Shown here: positions 49,272 to 58,853 of the stretch, piece after piece | How positions within the stretch are numbered: the first letter of the stretch is position 1 | Layout: each line of letters begins with the position of its first letter | NCBI GenBank assembly: GCA_029266615.1 | Contig: JAQSWN010000002.1 | Location: 38,327 to 102,326 of the forward strand | Direction of reading: 5' to 3' | Origin: Polyangiaceae bacterium | GTDB taxonomy: Bacteria; Myxococcota_A; Polyangia; Polyangiales; Polyangiaceae | Length of the DNA stretch: 64,000 nucleotides | The notes under the pieces: model-generated | What the model saw: only the letters and a program-made list of their open reading frames with translations | What the model was told of the DNA's origin: nothing | Database searches by the model: none | Translations under genes and position numbers: made by a program

Positions 49272-50729
49272 TTAGGGCGCGCCCACGCACATTTTATAGC
49301 GTTCGACGTGCAGCTCGGTGCCGTTTCCTTCGGCGTTGGGGGCGATCCAGGCTACTGCCGCACGCCGGCCGGGGAGAATGGCGACCGCGGGCCAATCCGG
49401 TCCGGCGAACCCGTTGCTCTCACTAGCGTCGTTCTTAGCCACCTCTAGGGTGCCGATGTCCTCTGTCTCCACCGGGCTCTGGCTAAAATCCGCTCTGCCC
49501 AAGACCAGACCGAGCCTAGCCAAAAGGCCGTCGCCTTCGGGCTTCGGGGCGAGCTGCGGAATGGCGACGACCGAGTAGATGACGCCGGCGTCGTCCGTGT
49601 CGAAGTGCACGGTGGCGCCCGCGGCGTTGCGGATCGCGTTGGGCGTGGGGTTTCGTTCGCAGTCGTCCGGCACGGCGGTACACGTGAGGCCACTGCAGAC
49701 GACGGTGCCGCCGCCGCTGGTGAGGTAGTCGGCACCCGCACGGGTAAAGTTGGCCAGCCAAACTCCGTCGAGCTGCGTCGGGATCACGGAGCTGCTGAGG
49801 TACGTGCCTGGCTCCGGGATGCACTCCTGGAGTTGGGTGCGCTCGCCGCCGGCCGGCTCCACCCACGTTCCGAGCGGCTCCCCTTCGGCTTGGGCCGTGA
49901 ACATGACGGCAGGACGTTGCGCTTCGGTAGACAGTAAGGAGAGAGTGGTCGCCGGCAGCGTGACGTCGCCGAGATCTGCCGTGCGCGCCGCACCCACCTC
50001 GTGCACGGCGATGGTGCCGTCTTCCTGAATCCACGCGCCGACGATTTCCTTGCCGATAGCGAGCCCTTGCGGGAACACGGTGGGGTTGTCGGCTCGATAC
50101 GAAAGACCGATGACGTTGCTGCTCAAGACCTCGTTACGGCTCTCTAGATGAACGACGCGTGTCGCGGCGTCGCTCCTTCTGCCTTTCACCGCAACGAAGC
50201 CGTGAACCGCCACCTGGCCGGCGGCAAGCTCCTCGATCGCCAGGCCAATATTGCTGACGGGGCTCTCGTCCAGGGGCAAATCTGCGGCCAAGGGCTCCAG
50301 CTCCGTCCCGTCGTCCGCCAATCGGTACAGCGACACCTTCGGTATGTCGCCGTTGATCTCGAGGGCGGAAAGGTAGAAGAGCCTGCCGCTGCCGACGAGC
50401 GAGACGCGCAGATGCTGCTCCGCGGGGAGGACCGTTTGGAAGCCGTCCAGCTTCAGACCCTCGGTTACCGCGTGCTGGCACGCCGGCTCTTCACCGGGTA
50501 GCGCGAGGCAGGTGTCTATCGTGCAAGGGTCCCCGTCGTCGCAGTCGCCGCAGCTGGGTCCGGCGCCGGCAGCCCCGCCCGCGGGCTCGCCTCCAACCGC
50601 CGAGTCCTCTCCGCCGGCGCCGCCCGCGCCTACCGGCGAGCCCTCCAGTTTGTCGTAGTCCAGCAGGAAGATGCACGAGGCGAGCAGCGGCGCGCCGCCC
50701 ACGAACGACAAGAAGTGGCGGAGGCGCAT
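49272..50729 (-). CDS. Lipoprotein with Gly-rich linker and Cys-rich repeat
   Basis: The start is ATG 50729: GGAGG lies 7 bases upstream, and the ATG shares a base with the stop of the preceding gene (TGATG). The 485-residue protein has a signal peptide with lipobox LLASC (Cys18), a Gly/Ala-rich linker, and the Cys-rich motif CGDCDDGDPCTIDTC. Then come about 390 residues rich in beta strands, resembling propeller blades (VSLVGSGRLFYLSALEIN, GVWLANFTRAGADYLTSGG, AAVAWIAPNAEGNGTELHVE). The same tether-plus-Cys unit occurs in the gene at 2.4-3.9 kb. Function unknown; probably a surface protein linked to the TPR membrane protein encoded before it. Confidence 0.75.
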   Translation of the reverse strand: MRLRHFLSFVGGAPLLASCIFLLDYDKLEGSPVGAGGAGGEDSAVGGEPAGGAAGAGPSCGDCDDGDPCTIDTCLALPGEEPACQHAVTEGLKLDGFQTVLPAEQHLRVSLVGSGRLFYLSALEINGDIPKVSLYRLADDGTELEPLAADLPLDESPVSNIGLAIEELAAGQVAVHGFVAVKGRRSDAATRVVHLESRNEVLSSNVIGLSYRADNPTVFPQGLAIGKEIVGAWIQEDGTIAVHEVGAARTADLGDVTLPATTLSLLSTEAQRPAVMFTAQAEGEPLGTWVEPAGGERTQLQECIPEPGTYLSSSVIPTQLDGVWLANFTRAGADYLTSGGGTVVCSGLTCTAVPDDCERNPTPNAIRNAAGATVHFDTDDAGVIYSVVAIPQLAPKPEGDGLLARLGLVLGRADFSQSPVETEDIGTLEVAKNDASESNGFAGPDWPAVAILPGRRAAVAWIAPNAEGNGTELHVERYKMCVGAP

Positions 50730-51562
50730 CAGAACCTCCACTCGGCGCGGCCTGAGGCCGCTCGCGACGTGACGGCGACGTCCCACCGGGGGACGAGGCT
50801 TGCGACCTCGCTCTCGCTCTCCTCATCCGGTGTGGTGAGCAGCAGCACGACACCGAGCCCGACTCCGAGCACCGCCGCTCCCGTAAGCACGGTGCTCGTG
50901 AGGGCGAAGGTGCGGCTGCTGGACAGCTGGTCATCCCGGCAGGTGGGCCCGCACGTTTCTTCGGCGTCGTCGTACTTCGCTTTGGCGATGATGCCCGTCG
51001 CCAAAGCGCCGGCCCCCATCAATCCGCCCACGCCGAGCGAGATGAACGCGGGCATGCGATTCGGCTGCGGTCGGAGCGCGGGAGGGGGCGGAGCGGCCGA
51101 TACCGCCGGCTCCACGCTTGCGGGGGCGGCCGGGGGCGGTACCGGTGTGGCCTCAGCGGGGGCCGGGCTGCGCTCCTGAAGCCGCTTTTCGAGGTTTTGA
51201 ATCCGAAGCCTCACCGTCGTCACGTGCTCGCCTTCTGGCTCGGCGTCCGAGTAAGCGCGGAGCGCGGCGATAGCCGAGACGAGGTCGCTCTTGCGCTCGT
51301 GCACGGTGGCGAGGTTGAGCAAAATCTCGGGCCGCCTCGAGAGATCGTAGGCCTTTTGGAAGGCCGTGATGGCCGAGTCGTAGTCGCTCTCCTCCAGGTA
51401 CGCGACGCCGGACTCGAAGTGGCGCCGAGCCAGGTCGTCCGAGGTGCTTTGGGCGTGCGCCTGGGGGGAGCCCAAAGCGACGAAAATAGCCAGTGCGGCG
51501 GCGATCGGGGTCGAGCGCCGGCTTAGCCTTCTTCCGGAAAGCATGACCGACTTCTTTACCAT
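50729..51562 (-). CDS. TPR membrane protein
   Basis: From ATG 51562 the protein has 277 residues. It has a signal peptide (PIAAALAIFVALGSPQAHAQ, AxA cleavage) and two to three TPR units (RRHFESGVAYLEESDYDSAITAFQKAYDLSRRPEILLNLATVHERKSD). A coiled stretch and a Pro/Ala linker follow, then two hydrophobic segments (FISLGVGGLMGAGALATGIIA and STVLTGAAVLGVGLGVVLLL) around a loop with Cys-Gly-Pro-Thr-Cys. Such PEGA/TPR proteins are common in myxobacteria, often near kinases and lipoproteins. Further start candidates are the ATG at 51544 and the longer frame to 51676, which overlaps the carB start. It is coupled to the following lipoprotein gene. Confidence 0.75.
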   Translation of the reverse strand: MVKKSVMLSGRRLSRRSTPIAAALAIFVALGSPQAHAQSTSDDLARRHFESGVAYLEESDYDSAITAFQKAYDLSRRPEILLNLATVHERKSDLVSAIAALRAYSDAEPEGEHVTTVRLRIQNLEKRLQERSPAPAEATPVPPPAAPASVEPAVSAAPPPPALRPQPNRMPAFISLGVGGLMGAGALATGIIAKAKYDDAEETCGPTCRDDQLSSSRTFALTSTVLTGAAVLGVGLGVVLLLTTPDEESESEVASLVPRWDVAVTSRAASGRAEWRF

Positions 51563-51666
51563 GGAGGGCCGGCCGGCCCCCAGTCCTTGGCCGGAATGCC
51601 TTTCACTTCCGCTGGATCGAAGATCCGTTTTCGCGCTCGAGGCTCCGGTGCTAGGGGGCTTCCCCG

Positions 51667-54600
51667 ATGCCCGCACGAAGTGACATCAAGAAGATTCTGC
51701 TGATTGGTTCGGGCCCGATCGTGATCGGGCAAGCTTGCGAGTTCGACTACTCCGGCACCCAGGGCGCGAAGGCACTGACGGAGCTCGGCTACGATGTCGT
51801 GCTCGTCAACTCCAACCCCGCGACGATCATGACGGATCCGGAGCTGGTGCGGCGCACCTACGTGGAGCCGCTCACCGTGCAGGCCGTGTCGGCGATCATC
51901 GAACGCGAGCGCCCCGACGCGCTCTTGCCGACGCTCGGCGGTCAGACCGCGCTCAACCTCGCCCTCGAGCTGAACGAGGCGGGGGTCTTGTCGAAGTACG
52001 GCGTGCAGCTGATCGGCGCGCAAGTAGACGCCATCCGCAAGGCCGAGGATCGCAAGTTGTTCAAGGACGCCATGAACAACTGCGGCCTCAACTCCGCCCG
52101 TTCTGGCGTGGCGCACACGGTCGAAGAGGCACGTGAGATCGTCAAGGAGACCGGCTACCCGGTGATCCTGCGTCCGAGCTTCACCATGGGCGGGTCGGGC
52201 GGCGCGGTCGTGGACAAGCCGGAGGAGCTCGACGCGCGCGTCGCCTGGGCGCTCCAACAATCGCCCAACACCGAGGTGCTCGTCGAAGAGAGCCTCATCG
52301 GTTGGAAGGAGTACGAGCTCGAGGTCATCCGGGATTCGAAGGACAACTTCATCGTCGTCTGTTCGATTGAGAACATCGACCCGATGGGCGTGCACACGGG
52401 CGACTCCATCACGGTCGCGCCGGCCATGACCCTGACCGATCGCGAATACCAGCGCCTGCGGGACGCAGCGCGCGCGGTCATGCACGAGATCGGCGTGGAG
52501 ACGGGCGGCTCGAACGTGCAGTTCGCGGTGGACCCGAAGACGGGTCGCGTGATCGTGATCGAGATGAACCCGCGCGTCTCGCGCTCGAGCGCGCTCGCGT
52601 CGAAGGCCACCGGCTACCCGATCGCCAAGATCGCGGCCAAGCTCGCGGTCGGGCTCACGCTGGACGAGCTCACCAACGACATTACCGGTACGAGCGCCGC
52701 GTTCGAGCCCACCATCGACTACGTGGTCACCAAGTGGCCTCGCTTCGCGTTCGAGAAGTTCCCGGGGTCGGATCCGCGGCTCGGGACGCAGATGAAGAGC
52801 GTGGGCGAGGCGATGGCAATCGGCCGCACCTTCTGCGAGTCGTTGCAGAAGGCGGCGCGCTCGCTGGAGACGGGCAAGACCGGCTTCATCAGCCTGTTCG
52901 ATCGCATCGACTACCGCACGCTGTCGCTCGAGCCGGACACGCGCCGGGACTTGAAGCACGACGCGCCGCCCGCGCCCCGCCAGCGCCCGACGTTGCCGCC
53001 GCCCGCGGCTCACGACGAGCTCATTCCCGCCATCGAGCGCGCGATCGCGGTCCCGACGGCGGATCGTCTCTTCTATGTCGGAGACGCGATTCGCTCTGGT
53101 ATCTCGCTCGAGCGCATCAATCAGCTGACCGGCATCGACCCCTGGTTCCTCTCGCAGATGAACCGCCTCATCGAGATGGAGGGCACCATCAAGAACGCGC
53201 CGGAGTTGTCCGAGGAGCTGCTCCGCGACGCGAAGCGTCTCGGCTTCAGCGACCCGCAAATCGCGACGCTGCGCAACCTCACCCAGCACGAGGTGCGCGA
53301 GAAGCGCATCGCGCTCGGGGTGACGCCCGTGTATAGCCGCGTGGACACCTGCTCCGCAGAGTTCCCCGCCAAGACGCCGTACCTCTACTCGAGCTTCGAG
53401 TCCGAATCGGAAGCGGACGTGAGCTCGAAGAAGAAGGTCGTCATCCTCGGCGGCGGTCCGAACCGCATCGGTCAGGGTATCGAGTTCGACTACTGCTGCT
53501 GTCACGCCGTGTTCGCGCTGCGCGAGCTCGGCATCGAGACCATCATGGTCAACTGCAACCCGGAGACGGTGTCGACCGACTACGACACGTCGGACCGTCT
53601 CTATTTCGAGCCGTTGACGCTCGAGGACGTGCTCGCCATCTGCCGCGAAGAAGCGCAGTCGGGCGAGCTCTTGGGGGTCATCGTCCAGTTCGGCGGGCAG
53701 ACGCCGCTGAAGCTCGCCGTGCCGCTGGAGCAAGCCGGAATTCGGCTACTGGGCACGAGCGCGGACGCGATCGATCGCGCCGAGGACCGCGAGCGCTTCG
53801 ACGCGCTGCTCACCAAGCTGAACCTGGCGCGCCCGCGGGCGGGTATCGCCAAGAGCGTCGAAGAAGCCTTGAGCATCGCGGAGAGCATCGGCTTCCCGGT
53901 CCTCGTTCGTCCGAGCTACGTGCTCGGCGGCCGCGCGATGATGAACTGCTGGTCCTCGGAGGAGCTCGGCGCCTACGTGCAGGTCGCGATCGAAGCGGCC
54001 AAGGAGGAGGGCGGATCGCAAACGCTGCTCATCGACCAGTACCTGCGCAACGCGATCGAGGTAGACGTCGACTGCGTCTCCGACGGCAAGCGCGCCGTCA
54101 TCGGCGGCGTGATGCAGCACATCGAGGAAGCCGGCGTGCACTCCGGTGACTCCACGAGCGTGCTGCCGCCGCACTCCTTGGACACCGAGGTCGTCGCGCG
54201 CATCGAGGAAAGCGCGAAGGCGCTCGCGCTCGAGATCGGCGTCGTCGGCCTGATGAACGTCCAATTCGCGGTGAAGGACGGCGAAGTTTACGTGCTCGAA
54301 GTGAACCCGCGCGCGTCCCGGACGGTGCCGTTCGTGGCCAAGGCTACGGGGCGTCCGCTCGCCAAGATCGCGGCCAAGGTCATGGTCGGTCGCACGCTGG
54401 ACGAGCTGGGCGTGACGGACGGCAATACGCCGATGCACGTCGCGGTCAAAGAGTCCGTGTTCCCGTTCAACAAATTCCCCGGCGTGGACACCATCCTCGG
54501 CCCCGAAATGCGCTCGACAGGCGAGGTGATGGGCATCGCGATGAACGTCGCGCTCGCCTTCGGGAAGTCGCTCGCCGCCTCCGGGTTCCGGCTGCCGGAC

Positions 54601-55011
54601 GTGGGCCGCGTCTTCATCAGCGTGAAGGACGAGGACAAGGCGCAGGCTTGCCAGCTCGCGCGCCGTCTCCGCAACTTGGGCTTCACGATCGTCGCGACCG
54701 GCGGCACGGCCAAGGCGCTCGAGCGCGCTCGGATCCCCGCGGAGCGCGTCAATAAGGTGCTGGAAGGCTCTCCGCACGTGGTGGACCGAATCGGGGCTGG
54801 AGACATCCAGCTCGTCATCAACACGACCCAGGGCACCAAGGCGATCGCGGACAGCTACTCGATTCGCCGCAACGCCCTTTTGTCGAATATCCCGTACTTT
54901 ACGACGATGTCGGCAGGACTTGCGCTCGTGGACGCACTGGAAGCTTCCGTTCTGCTGCAAAATCGCGGCGCCCAGGTGCGGAGCCTCCAGGAGTGGCACT
55001 CTCGCGGGTAA
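51667..55011 (+). CDS. carB: Carbamoyl-phosphate synthase large subunit
   Basis: The 1,114-residue enzyme makes carbamoyl phosphate for pyrimidines and arginine from bicarbonate, ammonia and two ATP. Both synthetase halves are complete, each starting with the Rossmann-type block ([23 protein letters not shown] and [23 protein letters not shown]) and containing an ATP-grasp ([14 protein letters not shown] and [13 protein letters not shown]). The C-terminal allosteric MGS-like domain ([25 protein letters not shown]) is present. It is about 40 residues longer than E. coli CarB, mostly between the halves (a Pro-rich insert around [12 protein letters not shown]). AGGGGG lies 8 bases before the ATG. 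carA is not in the window, so the small subunit is encoded elsewhere. Confidence 0.98.
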   Translation: MPARSDIKKILLIGSGPIVIGQACEFDYSGTQGAKALTELGYDVVLVNSNPATIMTDPELVRRTYVEPLTVQAVSAIIERERPDALLPTLGGQTALNLALELNEAGVLSKYGVQLIGAQVDAIRKAEDRKLFKDAMNNCGLNSARSGVAHTVEEAREIVKETGYPVILRPSFTMGGSGGAVVDKPEELDARVAWALQQSPNTEVLVEESLIGWKEYELEVIRDSKDNFIVVCSIENIDPMGVHTGDSITVAPAMTLTDREYQRLRDAARAVMHEIGVETGGSNVQFAVDPKTGRVIVIEMNPRVSRSSALASKATGYPIAKIAAKLAVGLTLDELTNDITGTSAAFEPTIDYVVTKWPRFAFEKFPGSDPRLGTQMKSVGEAMAIGRTFCESLQKAARSLETGKTGFISLFDRIDYRTLSLEPDTRRDLKHDAPPAPRQRPTLPPPAAHDELIPAIERAIAVPTADRLFYVGDAIRSGISLERINQLTGIDPWFLSQMNRLIEMEGTIKNAPELSEELLRDAKRLGFSDPQIATLRNLTQHEVREKRIALGVTPVYSRVDTCSAEFPAKTPYLYSSFESESEADVSSKKKVVILGGGPNRIGQGIEFDYCCCHAVFALRELGIETIMVNCNPETVSTDYDTSDRLYFEPLTLEDVLAICREEAQSGELLGVIVQFGGQTPLKLAVPLEQAGIRLLGTSADAIDRAEDRERFDALLTKLNLARPRAGIAKSVEEALSIAESIGFPVLVRPSYVLGGRAMMNCWSSEELGAYVQVAIEAAKEEGGSQTLLIDQYLRNAIEVDVDCVSDGKRAVIGGVMQHIEEAGVHSGDSTSVLPPHSLDTEVVARIEESAKALALEIGVVGLMNVQFAVKDGEVYVLEVNPRASRTVPFVAKATGRPLAKIAAKVMVGRTLDELGVTDGNTPMHVAVKESVFPFNKFPGVDTILGPEMRSTGEVMGIAMNVALAFGKSLAASGFRLPDVGRVFISVKDEDKAQACQLARRLRNLGFTIVATGGTAKALERARIPAERVNKVLEGSPHVVDRIGAGDIQLVINTTQGTKAIADSYSIRRNALLSNIPYFTTMSAGLALVDALEASVLLQNRGAQVRSLQEWHSRG

Positions 55012-55024
55012 GTTCGTGAGCTGG

Positions 55025-55049
55025 GCGCCCCGTGGTAACCTCGGGGCGC
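55025..55049 (+). promoter_or_regulatory. Hairpin between carB and the coiled-coil gene, ending at its start codon
   Basis: Perfect 8-bp arms GCGCCCCG (55025-55032) and CGGGGCGC (55042-55049) end on the base before the ATG at 55050 and cover its ribosome binding region. It could end the carB transcript or limit translation of the next gene. Confidence 0.5.
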
Positions 55050-55526
55050 ATGGCCGGGCCCCGTTACCCCCTCGAAGCGCTCCGCAAGCTGCGGGACGAG
55101 CGAGCCGAAGCACAGGCGCAGGCTTTAGCGGCGCAAATTGCCCGGTCCGAGGCCGCCGAGACCAAGCTGCGCGAGCGGGAAGTGGCCCGGCGCGAGCACG
55201 CTTTGCGCACGGCCGAGACAGAGCGGTCCGAGGCGGGCCGGCTGGCGGAGGGCGTGAGCGGCGCCGACTTGCAGCGCTGGGCGGACTTCGCCGCCGCGGC
55301 TCGATTCCAAGCTGAAGCCCTGGAGCGATTGGAGAGCGAGGCGCGACGCAACCTCGTGGAAGAGCGGGCTCGGGAACGACAGCTGCGTGAGGAGCTCTCG
55401 TCGCGGGAAGCCGAGGCGGAGTTGGTCCGCCGGCACGAGCACGGCTTTCACCATCACCACGCTGAGCGTCAGGAAAAAGCCGATGAAGAGGCGGCGCTCG
55501 AGCAATGGAGCGCGAGACGCCATTGA
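55050..55526 (+). CDS. Coiled-coil protein, FliJ/YscO-like pattern
   Basis: The 158-residue protein is nearly all charged helix: YPLEALRKLRDERAEAQAQALAAQIARSEAAETKLRERE and a second arm ending RRHEHGFHHHHAERQEKADEEAALEQW. The two long helices, the aromatic-leucine start (RYPLEALRKLRDERA) and the C-terminal pattern resemble the FliJ/YscO/HrpO stalk proteins of type III export systems, but this is a weak, fold-level likeness and any antiparallel coiled coil would look similar. ATG 55050 follows a hairpin; the ATG overlap with the lytic transglycosylase gene (22 bp) couples them. Confidence 0.6.
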   Translation: MAGPRYPLEALRKLRDERAEAQAQALAAQIARSEAAETKLREREVARREHALRTAETERSEAGRLAEGVSGADLQRWADFAAAARFQAEALERLESEARRNLVEERARERQLREELSSREAEAELVRRHEHGFHHHHAERQEKADEEAALEQWSARRH

Positions 55527-57937
55527 GAGCAGGGCTCCGGAGCGCGCTGCGCTCGCTGCTCGTGCTCGGCGCGTTGGGTGGCGTATCCGCCATCGGCTAC
55601 TCGTGTGCTGGAGCCGGCCCCGCGAAGGTGAAGGACCTTCCGCCGCCGCCCGTCGCCGTAATTCCCAAGCCTCCCGGCTCGGCCGCGCTCGCTCCCAGCG
55701 CGCCGGAGCCGCTGTCGCTCGAAGGCTTTCAGCCGCTGATGGCCGAGCCGCGCTACGAGGCCGCGCGCCTGCAGCAGGAGGCCGGGCATTTCGCGGCCGC
55801 CGCCGAGCTGGTCGCGCGCAGCTTGGAAAAAGCTCCCCCCCACCCCGGCGAGGTGGACCGTCACCGCTTCTTGCTCGCGCGGCTCTGGGAGCGCGCGGGG
55901 CGCTGGGTGGATGCGCGCGACGCCTTCGTCGCCGTGTCCCCGCTGTCCCCGCTGTCGCCTTACGCGGAGCTCGGGGCGGCCCGCATGGAGCTCACGCTCG
56001 GGTTTGCTGACAAAGCGCTCGCGCATCTGGGGAGAGCCGGAGAGTCGCTGCCGAACGCAGCCGGGCGCCGCAAGCTCCTCGCCGACGCCGCTTTCAAGTC
56101 GGGGGCGCGCGAGATCGCGCTCCGTGAATACCGCCAACTCTTCGCGGAAGCGCAGGGGGAGCGCGATCGCGTCGCGGTCGCACAGTCGTGGCTCTCGGCG
56201 CTCGCGGGGGACGCGAAGACGCTCCATCCTCCGTCGGAGCTGGCCGATGCGCTACGGCTCGTGCGGTTGCTTACCGCGCTGAGCGAAGACGAGCCGGTCC
56301 GGCTCACGCAGGCTCGCGCGCTCGAGCAGCGCTGGCTCTCGCTCACGCCAGAGTCGGACCGACAAGCCCTGTCGCTACCGAGCGTTCAAGAACGCCTGGA
56401 GCGCCTGCGTAGCCTGGTGGAAGGGCGCCGCTTCGAAGCCGCCCAGAGCTTGCTCGCCACGTTGCCTCCCTTCGACCCTGCCGCGAGCGAGCCGGAGGCG
56501 TGCGAAGCGGAGGTGCTCCGGGCCAAGGTCGCCGCCGCAAGCAAACGCAGCACCGAAGCCGAGAAGTCCTACTTGCTCGTGGCGCGCGCCCATTGTGCGG
56601 AGGACGTGCGAGCGCGCGCGCTCTACGCGGCCGGTAAGGCGGCGTCGTCGGGCGGCCGACACGCGAACGCGGTCAAGCTGTTCGCAGAGCTCGAGCGCAC
56701 GTTCCCGCAGCAAAGCGTGGCCGACGACGCGCGGCTGTACGGCGCGCTCAGCTCCCTGGAAATGGGCGACGAAGCGCGCTTCACGGACGCGCTTTCCACC
56801 ATGCCCGACGACTACCCGGACGGGGACATGCTGGCCGAAGGCTGCTTCCGTCTCGCGCTCCGGCGCATGGAGAAGCGCGACTTCCAGAGCGCGGAGCGGC
56901 CGCTTTCACGCGCCGTAACGCGGCTGCCGGAAGGCGAGGCGGGCCGTGGCGGCGACTTCGCGGGGCGCGAGCGCTTTTTCTTGGCTCGCGTGCAGGTGGA
57001 GACGGGCGAGAAAGAGAAGGGACTCGTCGGCTACGAGAAGCTCATCGCGGAGCTTCCCCTCGGTTACTACGTGCGCGCAGCCTACACGGCGCTCGCGGCC
57101 GTTGATCCGGCGCGTGCCGCCCGCGCCGTGCGGAGCTCGGCCGAGCGCTCCGCGAGCGAGAAGCCGAGCATTCGTCGCCCCCCGGCCGTTTCGTCTCCGG
57201 GCTTCAAGCGCGCGTTGGAGCTGGCGGCGGTGGGCGAGCTGGACTGGGTGCGCGCGGAGCTCGCGCTGCTCTCCGCCGAGGCGGCCGCCCCCGAGCTCAT
57301 GTTTACGGCGGCCGTGCTTTACGCGCGCGCCGGGGCCGTCAAGCTATCGAGCGATGCCGCGCGTTTGGTCCTCGGCAAGGTCCCGCCGCGGTTTCCGGCG
57401 GGGGACTGGCGCGAGGCGTGGAAGCTCGCTTACCCGCGACCGTACGCGGAGCTGGTGGCCGAGCAGGCGAAGAAGAATCAGCTCTCGCCATCTCTCATTT
57501 ACGCGATCATGCGCGAAGAGTCCGCGTTCGACGCCGACGCCGAGAGCCCCGCCGACGCGTACGGGTTGATGCAGCTCATCTTGCCCACCGCGCGTATGGC
57601 CGCCAAGCCCCTCGGCTTGCCGAGTGACCGCATCTCGCTCAAGAGGCCGAGCGTCAATATTCCGCTCGGCGCGCGGGTGCTCGGTAAGTACACCCAGCAG
57701 TTCCCGGAAGATCCGCTGCTCGCGATCGCGGCGTACAACGCGGGGCCCGGCGCGGCCAAGCGTTGGCTCAAGGATCGCAGCGGCGTAAGCTTCGACCTGT
57801 GGGTCGAGCTAATCCCGTACGTGGAGACGCGCCGCTACATCAAGCGCGTCCTTGGCAGCGCGGCCGTGTACTCCATCGTCTACGAAGAGGGCGAGGAAGC
57901 CGCCGCGCTCACGCTTCCCCGCGCCGTCAGCGGCTGA
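55505..57937 (+). CDS. Soluble lytic murein transglycosylase (Slt-type)
   Basis: The 810-residue protein has a signal peptide with a possible lipobox (IGYSC, Cys34), a long alpha-helical TPR-like superhelix (about 80-640), and a C-terminal lysozyme-like domain. The domain has the catalytic Glu in MREESAFDADAESPADAYGLMQL (the Glu before Ser, about residue 672), then YNAGPGAAKRW and PYVETRRYIKRV, the signature of family 1 lytic transglycosylases. It cleaves peptidoglycan glycan strands to anhydromuropeptides, for turnover or for insertion of large machines. It is longer than E. coli Slt70 (about 620). The start overlaps the coiled-coil gene; its last 11 bases overlap the BtuF-like gene. Confidence 0.93.
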   Translation: MERETPLRAGLRSALRSLLVLGALGGVSAIGYSCAGAGPAKVKDLPPPPVAVIPKPPGSAALAPSAPEPLSLEGFQPLMAEPRYEAARLQQEAGHFAAAAELVARSLEKAPPHPGEVDRHRFLLARLWERAGRWVDARDAFVAVSPLSPLSPYAELGAARMELTLGFADKALAHLGRAGESLPNAAGRRKLLADAAFKSGAREIALREYRQLFAEAQGERDRVAVAQSWLSALAGDAKTLHPPSELADALRLVRLLTALSEDEPVRLTQARALEQRWLSLTPESDRQALSLPSVQERLERLRSLVEGRRFEAAQSLLATLPPFDPAASEPEACEAEVLRAKVAAASKRSTEAEKSYLLVARAHCAEDVRARALYAAGKAASSGGRHANAVKLFAELERTFPQQSVADDARLYGALSSLEMGDEARFTDALSTMPDDYPDGDMLAEGCFRLALRRMEKRDFQSAERPLSRAVTRLPEGEAGRGGDFAGRERFFLARVQVETGEKEKGLVGYEKLIAELPLGYYVRAAYTALAAVDPARAARAVRSSAERSASEKPSIRRPPAVSSPGFKRALELAAVGELDWVRAELALLSAEAAAPELMFTAAVLYARAGAVKLSSDAARLVLGKVPPRFPAGDWREAWKLAYPRPYAELVAEQAKKNQLSPSLIYAIMREESAFDADAESPADAYGLMQLILPTARMAAKPLGLPSDRISLKRPSVNIPLGARVLGKYTQQFPEDPLLAIAAYNAGPGAAKRWLKDRSGVSFDLWVELIPYVETRRYIKRVLGSAAVYSIVYEEGEEAAALTLPRAVSG

Positions 57938-58853
57938 CGTAGCGCTTCCATGCCTTACCCTCGTAGCTCGGCTCGATGGCGCCGGGGTGCAGCAACTCCG
58001 CTAGGATACGGGGCGTCTCGAATAGGCTCGGGCTGGAGCGGTTGAAGTACAAGTTGCCGTCGCACACGTAGACGCGCCCGCTCCGCACCGCGCGCAGCTC
58101 CGCGAACTCGGGTCGAGCCGAAAGCGGCGCCATCTCTCGCTCGGCGCGCGCCAAATCGAAGCCACAGGGGGCGACCACGAGGACCTCTGGATCCTCGTCG
58201 AACACCGCTTCGAACGAAGTCGTCGTCGAATGCGCGCCAGCTTGGCCCAGCAAATTCTCGCCGCCCGCGACGTCCACCAGCTCCGGGCCCCAATTGCCCA
58301 TCACGAACGGCGGATCCGTCCATTCGATGCAAGCGACGCGCGGCTTCGGCAAACCGTGCACCAGCCGCTTTACGTCCGCTAGCTTCTGGCGCAGCTCGGT
58401 CACCAAGCCTTCCCCGGCTTCACGCCGCCCGAGGACTTCCGCGACGGCCACGAAACCGTCCAGAACGGCCGACAACGTGCTGCCGCTGAGGGCCACGACC
58501 GGCCTCCGCGAGAGCGTTGGGGGGAGCCGGTGCACTAGATCCGTCGGGCTCACCGCGCACACCTCGCAATGAGTCTGAGTGATGAGCACGTCCGGCGCGA
58601 GCTCCAGCAACTTCGCTTCGTCCACGCGGTAGAGCGGCGCACCGGCGCGCAGCCTGGTCCGCACTGCCAAGTCGATCTCCGCGCTCGAGCCGTGGATGGG
58701 GAACGTCGGCTCGCTCACTTGCGGCAGCCGCCGCACCCATTCGGGGAAGTCACATTCATGGGAGCGCCCGACCAGCCGCTCGCCGAGCCCGAGCGCGCAG
58801 ACGAGCTCCGTTCCGCTCGCGAGCATCGAGACGATGCGTTCGGGCTCGCTCAT
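57927..58853 (-). CDS. BtuF-like cobalamin-binding protein without signal peptide
   Basis: The 308-residue protein has the class III periplasmic binding protein fold: RIVSMLASGTELVCALGLGERLVGRSHECDFP at the N-terminus, DVLITQTHCEVCAVS, a long connecting helix, and GELVDVAGGENLLG-like sequence (PELVDVAGGENLLG) with DPEVLVVAPCGFDL. It resembles BtuF (vitamin B12). No signal peptide precedes the fold, so the protein is expected in the cytoplasm unless another start is used. Its ATG overlaps the stop of the DUF71-type gene (ATGA), so both are made together. This pairing is the known association of the B12 clade of DUF71 proteins. Confidence 0.85.
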   Translation of the reverse strand: MSEPERIVSMLASGTELVCALGLGERLVGRSHECDFPEWVRRLPQVSEPTFPIHGSSAEIDLAVRTRLRAGAPLYRVDEAKLLELAPDVLITQTHCEVCAVSPTDLVHRLPPTLSRRPVVALSGSTLSAVLDGFVAVAEVLGRREAGEGLVTELRQKLADVKRLVHGLPKPRVACIEWTDPPFVMGNWGPELVDVAGGENLLGQAGAHSTTTSFEAVFDEDPEVLVVAPCGFDLARAEREMAPLSARPEFAELRAVRSGRVYVCDGNLYFNRSSPSLFETPRILAELLHPGAIEPSYEGKAWKRYVSR

